From Mucilaginibacter auburnensis (GTDB lineage Bacteria > Bacteroidota > Bacteroidia > Sphingobacteriales > Sphingobacteriaceae), in the NCBI RefSeq assembly GCF_002797815.1, contig NZ_PGFJ01000002.1:186001-250000 (forward strand): a DNA stretch of 64,000 bases. Reading direction: 5' to 3'. Shown piece by piece: positions 25,101-33,272 of this stretch; position 1 is the stretch's first letter, and each line of letters starts with the position of its first letter. Made by a program: the position numbers and the translations under genes. The notes beneath the pieces are model-generated. The model had not been told where the DNA came from, made no database searches, and saw only the letters and a list, made by a program, of their open reading frames with translations.

Positions 25101-26493
25101 TGACTCCTGCTACCGGTGCAGCAACAGAAAGTACGGCTACATCGCCTGCGCAAATAGTAGTGTTTGCTGATGTTAGCGTTGGGTTAGCGGGTATAGCGTT
25201 TACTGTAATAATAACACGCGTACGTTCAGATTCATCTGTACAACCGGCTCGGCTTGCTGCAACATAATACGTTGTTGTGGTGGTTAAGACAGGCGTGGTA
25301 AAAGTTGCACCTGTAAAAATAGGCGTACCTCCTGTTTCAGAAGTGTACCAGTTAAACACGGTGTTGGGCATAGCTGTAGCTGTTAGCGTAACAGCGCTAT
25401 TACCACATATTTGCAAGTTAGCTACTACCGCATTGTTGTTTTTGATAACGGGGCGAGGCAAAACCCTTTGTACCTCGTGCAGATTCACCGAACTAAGCAC
25501 ATTAGCAATGCCTCCACCTAAAGTAAGTTGCACTCTGTCAAATACGTTTGAAGGGGCGTAGGTAACGGTTACCCTCCGGCGTTGGTTAACCAGATCAAGC
25601 AATCGAACGTTCAGTAGTGCCGAGTTTAAAGTTCTTGAGTCGCCATTGTTTGAGTTGCCGTTATAAGTGTTAACAGCTAATCTTGTCAATACCCCGGCAT
25701 CTATGAGTGCTTGTGGAATAGATAAGGTAAGTCTTACCGAATCGCCCGGAGTAGAAAGCGACTGAAACAAAGCTGTTTGCTGTACAGTTGCGCCAACCGC
25801 ACCAACCGATGCATTAAGCGTTGAATAGGTATTAATATCGCCATCAATTGCATTAGTAGGGTTAGCAACCCCGCCAACATCAACACCCAGGTTAAGCAAT
25901 CCTGCCGAAATACCGTGCAATTCATCAATTGCTGTATTACATGGAACAACGCCGGGTGTATTGTAAAAGGCTTCGTAAAGGTAGATACTGCTTAGCGCTC
26001 CTATCAAACCACCGTTTAGTGTTATTCTTATCCTATCATAAGTTTGCGTAGGCGTAAACGTCACTAAAACCTGATTATTGTTACTGGCGGCGGTTACCAG
26101 TGTGGCTGCTCCTACCCCGGGGGCTACCGGCGTATTGCCATTGTAAGCCTGGATAAAAATGCCTCCTAATGCGGTCACATCAAGCAAATTATCACCGCTT
26201 CCTAACTTAATAGACACCGGTGTATTTGCCGGCACTTTCCCCGCAGCAGGAAAAATAAGTTCCTCATAGGTGCTTGCGGCAATGCCAACTGCAACGTTCA
26301 ATACAGAAAACGTTTGCGGGTTGCCATCGGAAGCGTTGGCCCGGTTAGTAACAATACAATTTACACAAAGTAGTCCGCTTGCCCCCACCCTATTGGTGGT
26401 TGCGTAATTACGCTGGGCTTGAACACCTAAGGCCGAAAACAGCAAAAGGCATACCGCGGCAAAAAAAACGGTAAGGTTGGTAAAAATTTTCAT
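22120..26493 (-). CDS. Giant Ig-repeat surface protein, T9SS type B C-terminal signal
   Basis: A 1457-residue secreted adhesin-like protein. A signal peptide (to ~26, VQA|QRN) is followed by two related ~150-residue beta domains (~30-340; each with a YDRIRITL / FDRVQLTL strand and an LSSIYL-like end). A third copy sits at ~605-755. There are nine Ig-like modules of ~80-90 residues marked by NWYTTPTNG-type sequences, then an Fn3-like domain (~1300-1370). The C-terminal gliding-motility/T9SS type B domain begins FVPNAFTPNGDGNND and ends KQKGTITLLR. T9SS would export it and anchor or release it at the cell surface. Three neighbouring Ig modules are nearly alike in DNA, suggesting recent duplication. 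The ligand is unknown. Confidence 0.9.
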   Translation of the reverse strand: MKIFTNLTVFFAAVCLLLFSALGVQAQRNYATTNRVGASGLLCVNCIVTNRANASDGNPQTFSVLNVAVGIAASTYEELIFPAAGKVPANTPVSIKLGSGDNLLDVTALGGIFIQAYNGNTPVAPGVGAATLVTAASNNNQVLVTFTPTQTYDRIRITLNGGLIGALSSIYLYEAFYNTPGVVPCNTAIDELHGISAGLLNLGVDVGGVANPTNAIDGDINTYSTLNASVGAVGATVQQTALFQSLSTPGDSVRLTLSIPQALIDAGVLTRLAVNTYNGNSNNGDSRTLNSALLNVRLLDLVNQRRRVTVTYAPSNVFDRVQLTLGGGIANVLSSVNLHEVQRVLPRPVIKNNNAVVANLQICGNSAVTLTATAMPNTVFNWYTSETGGTPIFTGATFTTPVLTTTTTYYVAASRAGCTDESERTRVIITVNAIPANPTLTSANTTICAGDVAVLSVAAPVAGVTYRWYDAQTGGTLVHTGNSFTTAALNTGRSYFVEAINAGGCSSAARAEAVITVQPRPAAPTLTANNQTINAGQTATISATSATAGATFNWYTTANATTPFFTGNSYTTPALFASQTYYVSAVNANGCQSSTRASITITVNIDTNTPCTFANQQTVNINGACIACTVTNTALVADADTTTASTISVGVGLAGAYAEQILKYQQPGFAGDMIKLVLQSPVGLTDVALLGQIRVTIYNGSTVVRTVTLNDNLVTLRLLGGGNRYAVFIPAPAGYDGVGVRLSSGVATLLTSVQLFYSSQQYPAITFADASPEICTGGTAQLSITSPASATGTFNWYAGPNGGAPLYSGSTITTNPINANTTLYVEYSRNGCVSPTRVPITIVVNPVPLKPVVQPSSATIYSGQTVTFKATAVGNTTINWYTTPTNGIPVFTGTTFTTPALSANAVYYAEASNGTCTSVDRTQVNVTVLTLVIPDVAVTPPTQNIITGQTATMTASSTTPGTTFNWYTTPTNGTPIFTGPTFTTPALSANATYYAEAVVTASGAVSATRASGQVIVNAATIPNVAVTPPTQAVNPSQTATFTASSTTPGTSFNWYTTPTNGSPIFTGAVFTTPPVFSNSTYYAEAIVDATGIKSASRASGTVTLNIITPNVTVTPPTQNINSGQTATLTASSTTPGASFNWYTTPTNGTPIFTGPVFTSPALYANATYYAEAVVDATGVTSTNRASGVVTVTEVPPGTPVIATTGTNICSGTATTLTVSNPNPDLTVRWYAEAGLTTLLATGNTFTTTTINNNTTYYAQATDPGGNKSAVASVTVTVIPRPAAPVVTVASTTTSSITFQWAAVSGATGYEVSTNNGAAFSSAGAGTTYTITGLQPNQSAGIIVRATGTCQTGANSVGVTGTSSNPLGNGLFVPNAFTPNGDGNNDIVYVYGTAVKGINFWVYNQWGELLYRTNVLNTGWDGTYKGRIQPVGVYVYYVEATMNDGQLIKQKGTITLLR
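22915..23705 (-). repeat. Tandem coding repeats in the Ig-repeat gene
   Basis: Three consecutive modules of about 255-270 bases share long near-identical stretches around the NWYTTPTNG codons (for example GGCGTTGT.TACCAGTT in each). Weaker copies continue to about 23960. The edges are approximate. The region can change length by recombination. Confidence 0.7.
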
Positions 26494-26522
26494 AGTGGTG
26501 TTGTTAATTGGTAAACACCACT
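26494..26522 (-). promoter_or_regulatory. Hairpin abutting the start codon of the T9SS operon
   Basis: AGTGGTGTT and AACACCACT pair perfectly over 9 bases around an 11-base loop. On the minus strand the stem ends at the base before the ATG (26493). It would cover the ribosome entry site and could control translation of the whole operon. Confidence 0.5.
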
Positions 26523-26772
26523 AATTACAAAGATTATTTACTTAGAGTTTATGAACAGTTTATTCATTGTTTATCAAAATATTATAATTTGTTCACTTTA
26601 AATTAATTTATTCATTTCATTCATTCCTTTAGGTTTTGCAATCCCTGCTATGTAAATTACCGTATGTTTTTGTAGTTATGCCGCAGTAACCTTGTTATTG
26701 TCGTTCCCTGTATTGTTTTTGCCCCTATTAACCTAATTATGAAAACCATTACGAGAAGTTGCTATAACCACT

Positions 26773-29343
26773 ATGACACCTATTTTACCAAATCACCTGG
26801 AAGAATTAAAAACCTGTGTGCTGCTTGCTGCTGGTATAGCAAATCCTATGCCTGCAGATTGCAAGTTCATTTCTACCCTCATTAACAAGAAAACGCGTCA
26901 ATATGTGAGCGAAACCACTTTGAAGCGTATTTATGGATTTGCATACAGCAAATTTAAGCCATCGTTGTTTACTATAAACACTATGGCGCAATTTTGCGAC
27001 TATGTAGACTGGAAAGACTTTTATCAACGAAAAATAGCCGAAACAAAAACCGGCAGCTCTAAAAACAACTTAGGCTGGTTGCAATTGCGTCAAAAAGCAG
27101 CTACAATTACAGGTTATACGCTACAAACGCTAAAAAACAAGTCTGGTATCCCTTATAATAAAACCATCAAGAGGGATTTTATTGATTATCATTTACAAGA
27201 ATTTATAGCATCTGGTTGCGCAGGTACTGTTATAACCGCCCCTGCCGGCTATGGTAAAACCATTGCCATGTGCCATTGGATTGATGAAAAAATGATGCAA
27301 GATGAGGCAAACGACAGCAACGATATAATATTAATGTTTAGTGGCAATGCATTAATGAGTACCGTGCACACGGGTGGAAGTGTTAGCCATTGGCTTTTGT
27401 CATTATTGGGCTATAACAATACTGAAAATAACATAACTACTTTGCTGGATGTTGAACAACGAAAAAACGGAAAGTTTTTTTTAATAGTTGACGGTCTTGA
27501 CGAATTTATGTTCAGAAGTGAACAGTTCAGAATAATACTTAACCAACTTGTTGACGTTTTTTCATTTTATCAATCACACAGTTGGTTTAAGCTAATCCTA
27601 ACAACCCGTACGTCAACATGGGTTAATAACAAACACCAATTGGCATTTAATCCGGATATCTGGTATACGGGCATTAATTCGGGAGAGAATTTTATTAATG
27701 TGCCACTATTTAGTTTACGTGAGATAAACGATTTGTGCAAAAAGATAAACCCTGACGTAACCGGGTGCGTGGATATTGATATAGCTCAATTATTTAACCA
27801 TCCTCTGTATCTCCAGGAATACTATAAAATACACAAAACTGATTTTTCGTTAAGTTCAGCAGACCATACCTCTTTATACGAATTGATTGCTACCTATGTG
27901 CTTAATAAAGTTTACTTAGGCCCGCATTCGTCAGAAAAAATAGTGCTTATAAATGCTTTAGTTGATTATGTTGATCTGAGCGGAAACGAGCAGAATATCA
28001 GAAAACTTAAAGTTGATCATTTATTAAAACAATATCCACACGCTTATAATGATTTAACGAGTGTAGGCTTTCTGCGTGAATTTAATGAGAGCAGTAACTT
28101 TCATTACAATTCTTATTTAACATTTGGCAATCAAAACTATCTTGAATACAGTATTGCCCAATCGCTTTTATTTAAAAATGACGACTGTTTTGATAAAAAA
28201 TTAATTACTACTATTAATGAGCTGTTTAAAGGTAGCACAAGAAAAGTTAACGTTTTAAAATGGTGCATAATACTTTCTGCCCAGACTGATGGTTTAGATA
28301 CACTTGAATATATAACCGAAGCCGTATTAAATCCTAACGAAAAAACCAACCTCATTGTCTTTATAGGAGAGCTGCTTGAGCGTGATTACAACTCGGGCAA
28401 CCAGGGCGGCATATTAATGAAATACTTTAAACAGCCGCTAAGCAACAGAATATTTGAGTATTTTTTTGGCTTAGAACTTATTAATCCAAGCTATAAAAAA
28501 ACGCTCAACATGTTATTAAAGTTTGAGCTTTCAGGCAGGAGGCGTATTATTATTCTTTCAGCATTAGGAATAATTGCCTTGATTGAACTTAATTTAGATG
28601 AGGTACATAGAATTATTAACAAGTTAAGCCAGTTCCCACCCGATGAAATTAGCTGTTTACCCGTAAATCCGTTACTATGTCTTGACAGTTACTATCACTG
28701 TTTAAAATATAATTTCATAAAAAAGGATGCTTTGCGCGAGTTAACGCAGCTTTACTTCAGTCATCCGGATAAGGATGCAAACTTGCATCAAACGGCATCA
28801 AATGATCTGCTTTATTTACTTGGGGTGCATACGCTGTTTTTATGTGCTAACCCTAAAAAAGTATTACGCTTTATCAACTTTTTAAACAAGCATTACAGAA
28901 GTGAAGCGCCGGCAAATTGCACTACCCAATACGCTTACTTTATACAGGTAAATAAAGCCGCAGCACTTTTTGAAATTGGCGACCAGAAAGCTGTGAATGA
29001 TATATACAATTCTTTCACATGTCATTATGCTGATAAGCAGGAGATATTCACGCCATTTATGAAGATATTATATCATAACCTACGCATTAAAGTATTACTA
29101 AACACTCAAAATCAACTGCTGGTTATAAACGAGATCAAGAACATTGTTGGAATTGCAAAAAAATGGGGTTACAAATATTCAAAGCTAAAATCCTTCGCAA
29201 CCATACTCAATGATGAAGGATTGAAAAATGATTCACCGGAATTTTACCGTCAGGTAGCTTACGATGCCACCAAGATGTGCCGGGAACATGATTTGGATCT
29301 GCAATTATTCACCAGAAAAAAGGAAGAGTATAGAGTAAATTAA
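26773..29343 (+). CDS. STAND/NACHT-like NTPase with Bacteroidetes-type N-terminal domain
   Basis: An 856-residue cytoplasmic protein. Residues ~1-90 contain PADCKFISTLI and YVSETTLKRIYGFAYS, an HTH-like module often found at the N terminus of Bacteroidetes regulatory NTPases. The NTPase core has Walker A TAPAGYGKT (155-163), Walker B KFFLIVDGLDEF (234-245) and a sensor-like LILTTRTSTWV. The rest (~400-850) is helical and TPR-like. This is the architecture of STAND signalling switches, in which a repeat region senses and an N-terminal domain acts. It stands alone, divergent from the T9SS operon with 279 bases between. A regulator of surface genes or a defence sensor are both possible. No nuclease or other toxic effector domain is visible. 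Confidence 0.7.
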   Translation: MTPILPNHLEELKTCVLLAAGIANPMPADCKFISTLINKKTRQYVSETTLKRIYGFAYSKFKPSLFTINTMAQFCDYVDWKDFYQRKIAETKTGSSKNNLGWLQLRQKAATITGYTLQTLKNKSGIPYNKTIKRDFIDYHLQEFIASGCAGTVITAPAGYGKTIAMCHWIDEKMMQDEANDSNDIILMFSGNALMSTVHTGGSVSHWLLSLLGYNNTENNITTLLDVEQRKNGKFFLIVDGLDEFMFRSEQFRIILNQLVDVFSFYQSHSWFKLILTTRTSTWVNNKHQLAFNPDIWYTGINSGENFINVPLFSLREINDLCKKINPDVTGCVDIDIAQLFNHPLYLQEYYKIHKTDFSLSSADHTSLYELIATYVLNKVYLGPHSSEKIVLINALVDYVDLSGNEQNIRKLKVDHLLKQYPHAYNDLTSVGFLREFNESSNFHYNSYLTFGNQNYLEYSIAQSLLFKNDDCFDKKLITTINELFKGSTRKVNVLKWCIILSAQTDGLDTLEYITEAVLNPNEKTNLIVFIGELLERDYNSGNQGGILMKYFKQPLSNRIFEYFFGLELINPSYKKTLNMLLKFELSGRRRIIILSALGIIALIELNLDEVHRIINKLSQFPPDEISCLPVNPLLCLDSYYHCLKYNFIKKDALRELTQLYFSHPDKDANLHQTASNDLLYLLGVHTLFLCANPKKVLRFINFLNKHYRSEAPANCTTQYAYFIQVNKAAALFEIGDQKAVNDIYNSFTCHYADKQEIFTPFMKILYHNLRIKVLLNTQNQLLVINEIKNIVGIAKKWGYKYSKLKSFATILNDEGLKNDSPEFYRQVAYDATKMCREHDLDLQLFTRKKEEYRVN

Positions 29344-29416
29344 TACTTATTTTAATTGTATCAAATGATTCAATAATAATCAATCAGCTCGTTAAGCCCC
29401 AAACTTGCATTCTAAT

Positions 29417-29448
29417 AAAACGCCGCAATAGTACTGCGGCGTTTTTGT
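29417..29448 (+). terminator. Terminator after the STAND NTPase gene
   Basis: AACGCCGCA / TGCGGCGTT stem, 7-base loop, then TTTTTG. Confidence 0.8.
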
Positions 29449-29527
29449 TTCGAAGTGCTTTATACAATGTGCTCAATGGTTTTTAATGTTTTTAGCATGA
29501 CAACAAATGTAACCATCATTCATAATA

Positions 29528-29550
29528 TTGCACAAAATTATATTGTGCAA
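29528..29550 (+). promoter_or_regulatory. Candidate OhrR operator
   Basis: TTGCACAA (29528-29535) and TTGTGCAA (29543-29550) are exact inverted repeats around a 7-base AT-rich centre, 23 bases before the ohrR ATG. MarR/OhrR proteins bind such palindromes, so autorepression of the operon is likely. Confidence 0.6.
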
Positions 29551-29573
29551 AATATTTTAATTTAGTTAACGTT

Positions 29574-30002
29574 ATGCAACGTATGGAAGATTTACTTAAG
29601 CTCGAAAATCAGGTTTGTTTCCCCATATATGCGTTTTCCAGAAGCTTGACCAATTTATACAGGCCATTGCTGGCAAAACTTGACATCACTTATCCGCAGT
29701 ATTTGGTTTTAATGGTGTTATGGGAGCATAAAGAGCAAACCGTAAATCAATTATGTGAGAGGTTGTATTTAGATACAGGAACGCTTACACCATTGTTGAA
29801 AAGGCTGGAACAAAAAAAATTGGTAAACAGATCGCGAAGCAAGCAAGACGAGCGTATAGTAATGATCTCACTAACAGGTTTAGGCATCCAACTTAAAGAA
29901 AGGGCGAAGCACATCCCGATGGAATTGCTCAATTGTACAAAGGTGTCTGTTGACGAATTATTACAGTTAAAAGCGCTTTTAAATAAAGTATTAAGTAGAT
30001 AA
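29574..30002 (+). CDS. ohrR: MarR-family peroxide-sensing repressor OhrR
   Basis: A 142-residue winged-helix repressor. The N terminus LENQVCFPIYAFSRSLT carries the conserved OhrR cysteine (Cys15), whose oxidation by organic hydroperoxides releases DNA. The HTH and wing are at ~50-100 (TVNQLCERLYLDTGTLTPLL, then RSKQDERIVMISLT). A second Met is four codons in, and either could be used. The stop overlaps the next start by one base (TAATG). Its target is probably the palindrome just upstream, and the operon includes ohr itself. Confidence 0.9.
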   Translation: MQRMEDLLKLENQVCFPIYAFSRSLTNLYRPLLAKLDITYPQYLVLMVLWEHKEQTVNQLCERLYLDTGTLTPLLKRLEQKKLVNRSRSKQDERIVMISLTGLGIQLKERAKHIPMELLNCTKVSVDELLQLKALLNKVLSR

Positions 30003-30403
30003 TGCATACCTCCAGACTACAAAACATTGCACGCATAGTGCTGGGTGCCTTTCTAACATTTGCCGGTGTAAGCCATGTAACGTTTAACCGGCATGAGTTT
30101 TTAGCCCAAGTTCCGAAGTGGCTTCCTATTGATCCAGACCTGACAGTTATTTTATCAGGAATAGTGGAGATCAGTTTGGGCCTGGCGCTCATTTTTGTAA
30201 TACAATATAGAAAATGGGTGGGCATAGCCGCTGCAGTTTTCTTCGTATTGATCTTCCCGGGTAACATATCACAATATGTAAATAAAGTTGATGCCTTTGG
30301 GCTCAATACCGATAACGCAAGATTTATAAGACTCTTTTTCCAGCCATTACTTATACTATGGGCACTTTGGAGTACCAACGCGCTCAAAAAGAAACATCAT
30401 TAA
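30002..30403 (+). CDS. DoxX-like membrane protein
   Basis: A 133-residue inner-membrane protein with four predicted transmembrane helices (~8-25, 45-63, 70-88, 105-122). It resembles the small DoxX/DoxD-like family (ARIVLGAFLTFAGVSHVTF; SGIVEISLGLALIF). Its biochemical role is not settled; DoxX proteins are linked to thiosulfate and redox stress. Translational coupling to ohrR and the following redox genes place it in the peroxide response. Confidence 0.75.
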   Translation: MHTSRLQNIARIVLGAFLTFAGVSHVTFNRHEFLAQVPKWLPIDPDLTVILSGIVEISLGLALIFVIQYRKWVGIAAAVFFVLIFPGNISQYVNKVDAFGLNTDNARFIRLFFQPLLILWALWSTNALKKKHH

Positions 30404-30427
30404 TTATATCATTAACAAAATCTAACC

Positions 30428-31105
30428 ATGAAAATTCTATTTGTAGTTACCTCACACGATGAATTAGGCAATACAGGCCACAAAACAGGTTTTTGGGTGG
30501 AGGAGTTTGCAGCACCATATTATAAATTTACAGATGCCGGTTATGAAGTGGTTGTTGCTACCCCTAAGGGAGGTAAGGCACCAATTGATCCCAACAGTGA
30601 GGCGCCTTCCGCGCAAACCGATGCGACCAAACGTTATTACAGTGATGCCAATGCACAAAGCGTTATTGCCCACACACACAAGCTCAGTGAAATAAACGAA
30701 TCAGATTATGATGCCATTTTTTATCCGGGTGGACATGGCCCACTGTGGGACCTTGCTAATGATCAAAAATCGGCACAGTTGATTCTTGACTTTTATAACA
30801 GTGGCAAATTAGTGGGTGCTGTGTGCCACGCGCCCGGCGTATTTAAAAACGTAAAGTTTGAAAATGGTGAGCCTTTTGTTAAAGGAAAAAACGTTACCGG
30901 GTTTTCAAACACCGAAGAGGCGGCAGTAAAATTAACAGATGTTGTTCCTTTCTTAGTTGAAGATCAACTTAAAGATCTGGGTGGAAACTATAGCAAAGTG
31001 GCTGACTGGGGTGTGCACCTAGTAGAAGATGGTTTATTGATCACCGGACAAAATCCGGCATCGTCTGAGGGGGTAGCTGAGAAAATGATCAACCGTTTAA
31101 AATAA
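30428..31105 (+). CDS. DJ-1/PfpI family protein (Hsp31-like)
   Basis: A 225-residue type 1 glutamine-amidotransferase-fold protein. The nucleophile elbow is GAVCHAP with Cys133-His134, and the acidic residue expected by the family lies in WVEEFAAPYY. FYPGGHGPLWDL and the C-terminal LITGQNPASS complete the pattern of Hsp31/YajL relatives, with glyoxalase III or protein-deglycase/chaperone activity reported for the family. It is intact and of normal length. In this operon it probably handles carbonyl or thiol damage during oxidant stress. Confidence 0.85.
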   Translation: MKILFVVTSHDELGNTGHKTGFWVEEFAAPYYKFTDAGYEVVVATPKGGKAPIDPNSEAPSAQTDATKRYYSDANAQSVIAHTHKLSEINESDYDAIFYPGGHGPLWDLANDQKSAQLILDFYNSGKLVGAVCHAPGVFKNVKFENGEPFVKGKNVTGFSNTEEAAVKLTDVVPFLVEDQLKDLGGNYSKVADWGVHLVEDGLLITGQNPASSEGVAEKMINRLK

Positions 31106-31119
31106 TTTAAATCAGAAAA

Positions 31120-31542
31120 ATGAAAATATTATATACCACGGATGTAACCGCTACAGGTGGCCGCAATGGCCATGTAAAAAGTGATAATGGCGTGTTAAAC
31201 CTTGATGTTAGGGTACCCAAAGCACTTGGCGGCGCTAATGACGATTACACTAATCCCGAACAGTTATTTGCGGCAGGGTATGCCGCCTGTTTTGATAGCG
31301 CACTGAATTTGGTGATGAGGCAAGAGAACGTCTCTGCCGGAGGTACTACAGTCAACGCAAAAGTAAGCATCGGTCAAAATGATGCCGGAGGCTTTGGCCT
31401 GGCGGTGGAGTTAAACGTTAATATTAAAGAAGTTGAACTAAGTAAGGCTATTGAATTAGTTGACAAAGCTCATCAGGTATGCCCATATTCTAACGCCACA
31501 CGTGGCAACGTAGAGGTAAAATTGAATGTTACTAATAATTAA
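31120..31542 (+). CDS. ohr: Organic hydroperoxide resistance protein Ohr
   Basis: A 140-residue OsmC/Ohr-family thiol peroxidase that reduces organic hydroperoxides, usually with lipoyl-protein electrons. Both active cysteines are present, in AAGYAACFDSALNLV and VCPYSNATRGNVEV. The N terminus LYTTDVTATGGRNGHVKSDN and VPKALGG are Ohr-specific rather than OsmC-like. It lies 14 bases after the DJ-1/PfpI gene and under the probable OhrR operator. Confidence 0.93.
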   Translation: MKILYTTDVTATGGRNGHVKSDNGVLNLDVRVPKALGGANDDYTNPEQLFAAGYAACFDSALNLVMRQENVSAGGTTVNAKVSIGQNDAGGFGLAVELNVNIKEVELSKAIELVDKAHQVCPYSNATRGNVEVKLNVTNN

Positions 31543-31589
31543 AAATCCAATAGCGTAGTTATAAGCCGCTGTTATTAAAAATTTACAAA

Positions 31590-32222
31590 ATGTCTTTAAT
31601 AGAAAACTTGAAGTGGAGATACGCCACTAAAAAATACGATCCAACTAAAAAAGTAAGCCAGGAGGACGTTAATAAAATTGTTGAAGCCGCAAGGTTGGCC
31701 CCTACTTCTTCGGGACTGCAACAGTTCAGGGTGCTGGTTGTGTCTAATCAGCAGATCAAAGAAAAACTCGCGCCGAGTTCGCTTAACCCGGAGGTAATGG
31801 TTGATTGTTCGCACGTGCTGGTATTTGCCGCCTGGGACCGTTATACAGCCGAACGGATTGACAGTATTTACGATCGGATCACAGAGGAAAGAGGTTTGCC
31901 CCAAGGCAGATTTGCCAGCTATACAGATAAGATCAAAAATATTTATTTGAACGAAACTGCCGAGGAAAACTTTGTACACACAGCACGTCAATCATACATT
32001 GGGTTTGCTTTGGCCCTTGCACAAGCTGCCGAACTTAGAATAGACAGTACTCCTGCAGAAGGATTCAACAATGCCCTGGTTGATGAATTACTTGAACTGG
32101 AGTCGTTAGGTCTGAAAAGTGTGACTTTGTTATACTTAGGCTATCGTGATGAAAACGACTGGCTTGCACCCATGAAAAAAGTTCGTAACCCTATCGAAGA
32201 TTTTGTAATTGAATACAAATAA
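31590..32222 (+). CDS. NAD(P)H-dependent nitroreductase (NfsB-like)
   Basis: A 210-residue FMN oxidoreductase of the nitroreductase superfamily. It begins LKWRYATKKYDPTKKVSQED, has the FMN-binding APTSSGLQQFRVLVV, the AALAQAAELRIDSTP-like helix region (ALAQAAELRIDSTPAEGF) and a C-terminal LLYLGYRDENDWLAPMKKVR. NfsB/DrgA types reduce quinones and nitro compounds. It is last in the ohr operon and followed by a strong terminator, fitting a role in electrophile or quinone detoxification. Confidence 0.88.
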   Translation: MSLIENLKWRYATKKYDPTKKVSQEDVNKIVEAARLAPTSSGLQQFRVLVVSNQQIKEKLAPSSLNPEVMVDCSHVLVFAAWDRYTAERIDSIYDRITEERGLPQGRFASYTDKIKNIYLNETAEENFVHTARQSYIGFALALAQAAELRIDSTPAEGFNNALVDELLELESLGLKSVTLLYLGYRDENDWLAPMKKVRNPIEDFVIEYK

Positions 32223-32231
32223 TAGCCTATC

Positions 32232-32268
32232 AAAAGTAAGCATCTGCGTAAACAGATGCTTACTTTTT
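32232..32268 (+). terminator. Terminator of the ohr operon
   Basis: A 14-bp perfect stem (AAAGTAAGCATCTG with CAGATGCTTACTTT) closes a CGTAAA loop, with a T run after it. Confidence 0.85.
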
Positions 32269-32289
32269 AACTTGGTCTATCCATGTGAA

Positions 32290-32640
32290 TCAATTGTTTT
32301 TTTTCCGACGATTAAACACCAGTTTTATAATCTTTCCGTTTAATTCATAGCTGGCTGTAATAAACTTTGGCGCATCTGTATCTATCTCAGGCACTACAAT
32401 TCTTGCCTTTGTTCTTTTCGATGTAAAGATCAAACCGTCTGATTCTAAAACCTCAGTTTTTGTACCGGCCTGCATCAAACTCATCTTACTGGCAGCCGGG
32501 TAACCATCAGCATAATCCAGTTTGAGGGTTTGTTTAGCGTACTTAGCGGTGTATCGAACAATATCATAAGCTTTTGGTTGCTGCGCCTTCAGCCCTAAAA
32601 AACTTAATACCAATAACAAGCTAACTATCAAATTTTTCAT
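32290..32640 (-). CDS. Small exported protein of unknown function
   Basis: 116 residues with a signal peptide (MKNLIVSLLLVLSFLGLKAQ) and a short beta-rich mature part ending in a basic tail (NRRKKNN). I recognise no family. It overlaps the upstream membrane-protein gene by 20 bases, so the two are one transcription unit. Confidence 0.6.
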   Translation of the reverse strand: MKNLIVSLLLVLSFLGLKAQQPKAYDIVRYTAKYAKQTLKLDYADGYPAASKMSLMQAGTKTEVLESDGLIFTSKRTKARIVVPEIDTDAPKFITASYELNGKIIKLVFNRRKKNN

Positions 32641-33034
32641 GTTTACGTATCTTGTATATAATGTAAGCTATTAAAACCCCGAAAAACAAAAACCTGCCAA
32701 TGGTAAGGCTAATCAACTGCAGGCTAATCCCATTTTGTCGTGGAGTTTTTTTATTAAAATATACGGTAACCATATCACCCGGCGAAAAAAACAATAACGC
32801 CCTGTCCTCACCTTCTATTATTTTATTTTGATAAGCAAACCTGTAAGTAGCCCTGTCACCATATTTCTTATTAACGTTCTCAATAAGGGCAACTTTGGTA
32901 AAAGCATAGTTGTTTCTATTCACGATAAAAACATCTGTGGCCTTAGAAAGATCGCCCCATAACAGTATCACCAGCGGAATACAAAGGATGATGGCGAAGT
33001 ATAAAAAAACATCAGGGCTTTTTTGTCTGGTCAT
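32621..33034 (-). CDS. Small membrane protein, DUF3592-like
   Basis: 137 residues with two transmembrane segments (~8-26 and ~105-125) around an extracytoplasmic beta domain (FTKVALIENVNKKYGDRATYRF ... GDMVTVYFNKKTP, cut here to the recognisable ends). The layout is that of DUF3592-type proteins. The ATG at 33034 is preferred to a TTG at 33058. Function is unknown. It is paired with the downstream exported protein. Confidence 0.6.
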   Translation of the reverse strand: MTRQKSPDVFLYFAIILCIPLVILLWGDLSKATDVFIVNRNNYAFTKVALIENVNKKYGDRATYRFAYQNKIIEGEDRALLFFSPGDMVTVYFNKKTPRQNGISLQLISLTIGRFLFFGVLIAYIIYKIRKHEKFDS

Positions 33035-33272
33035 ACTAGTTTGAACAGTCCGCTGCAATTAAATGTTGCGATAATTATAAAATTCTACCGGTTATCATCC
33101 TCTTCCACCTACTCCTGTTAAAACCTTGCCTACACATTTAGCTGCTTCATCTACACAACCGCGGTACTTGTCTACCATACACTATCTCCCACTTAACCTT
33201 TTGTATTTCAGGTTGTCATAGAGGTGTATTTAATTTAATAACAAGTATTTAAAACATTAAAAAATAAAACTC

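Noticed and set aside
22120..26493. CRISPR-like or other noncoding repeats
   Set aside because: The repeats are protein-coding Ig modules of about 85 residues in one intact frame, without spacers.
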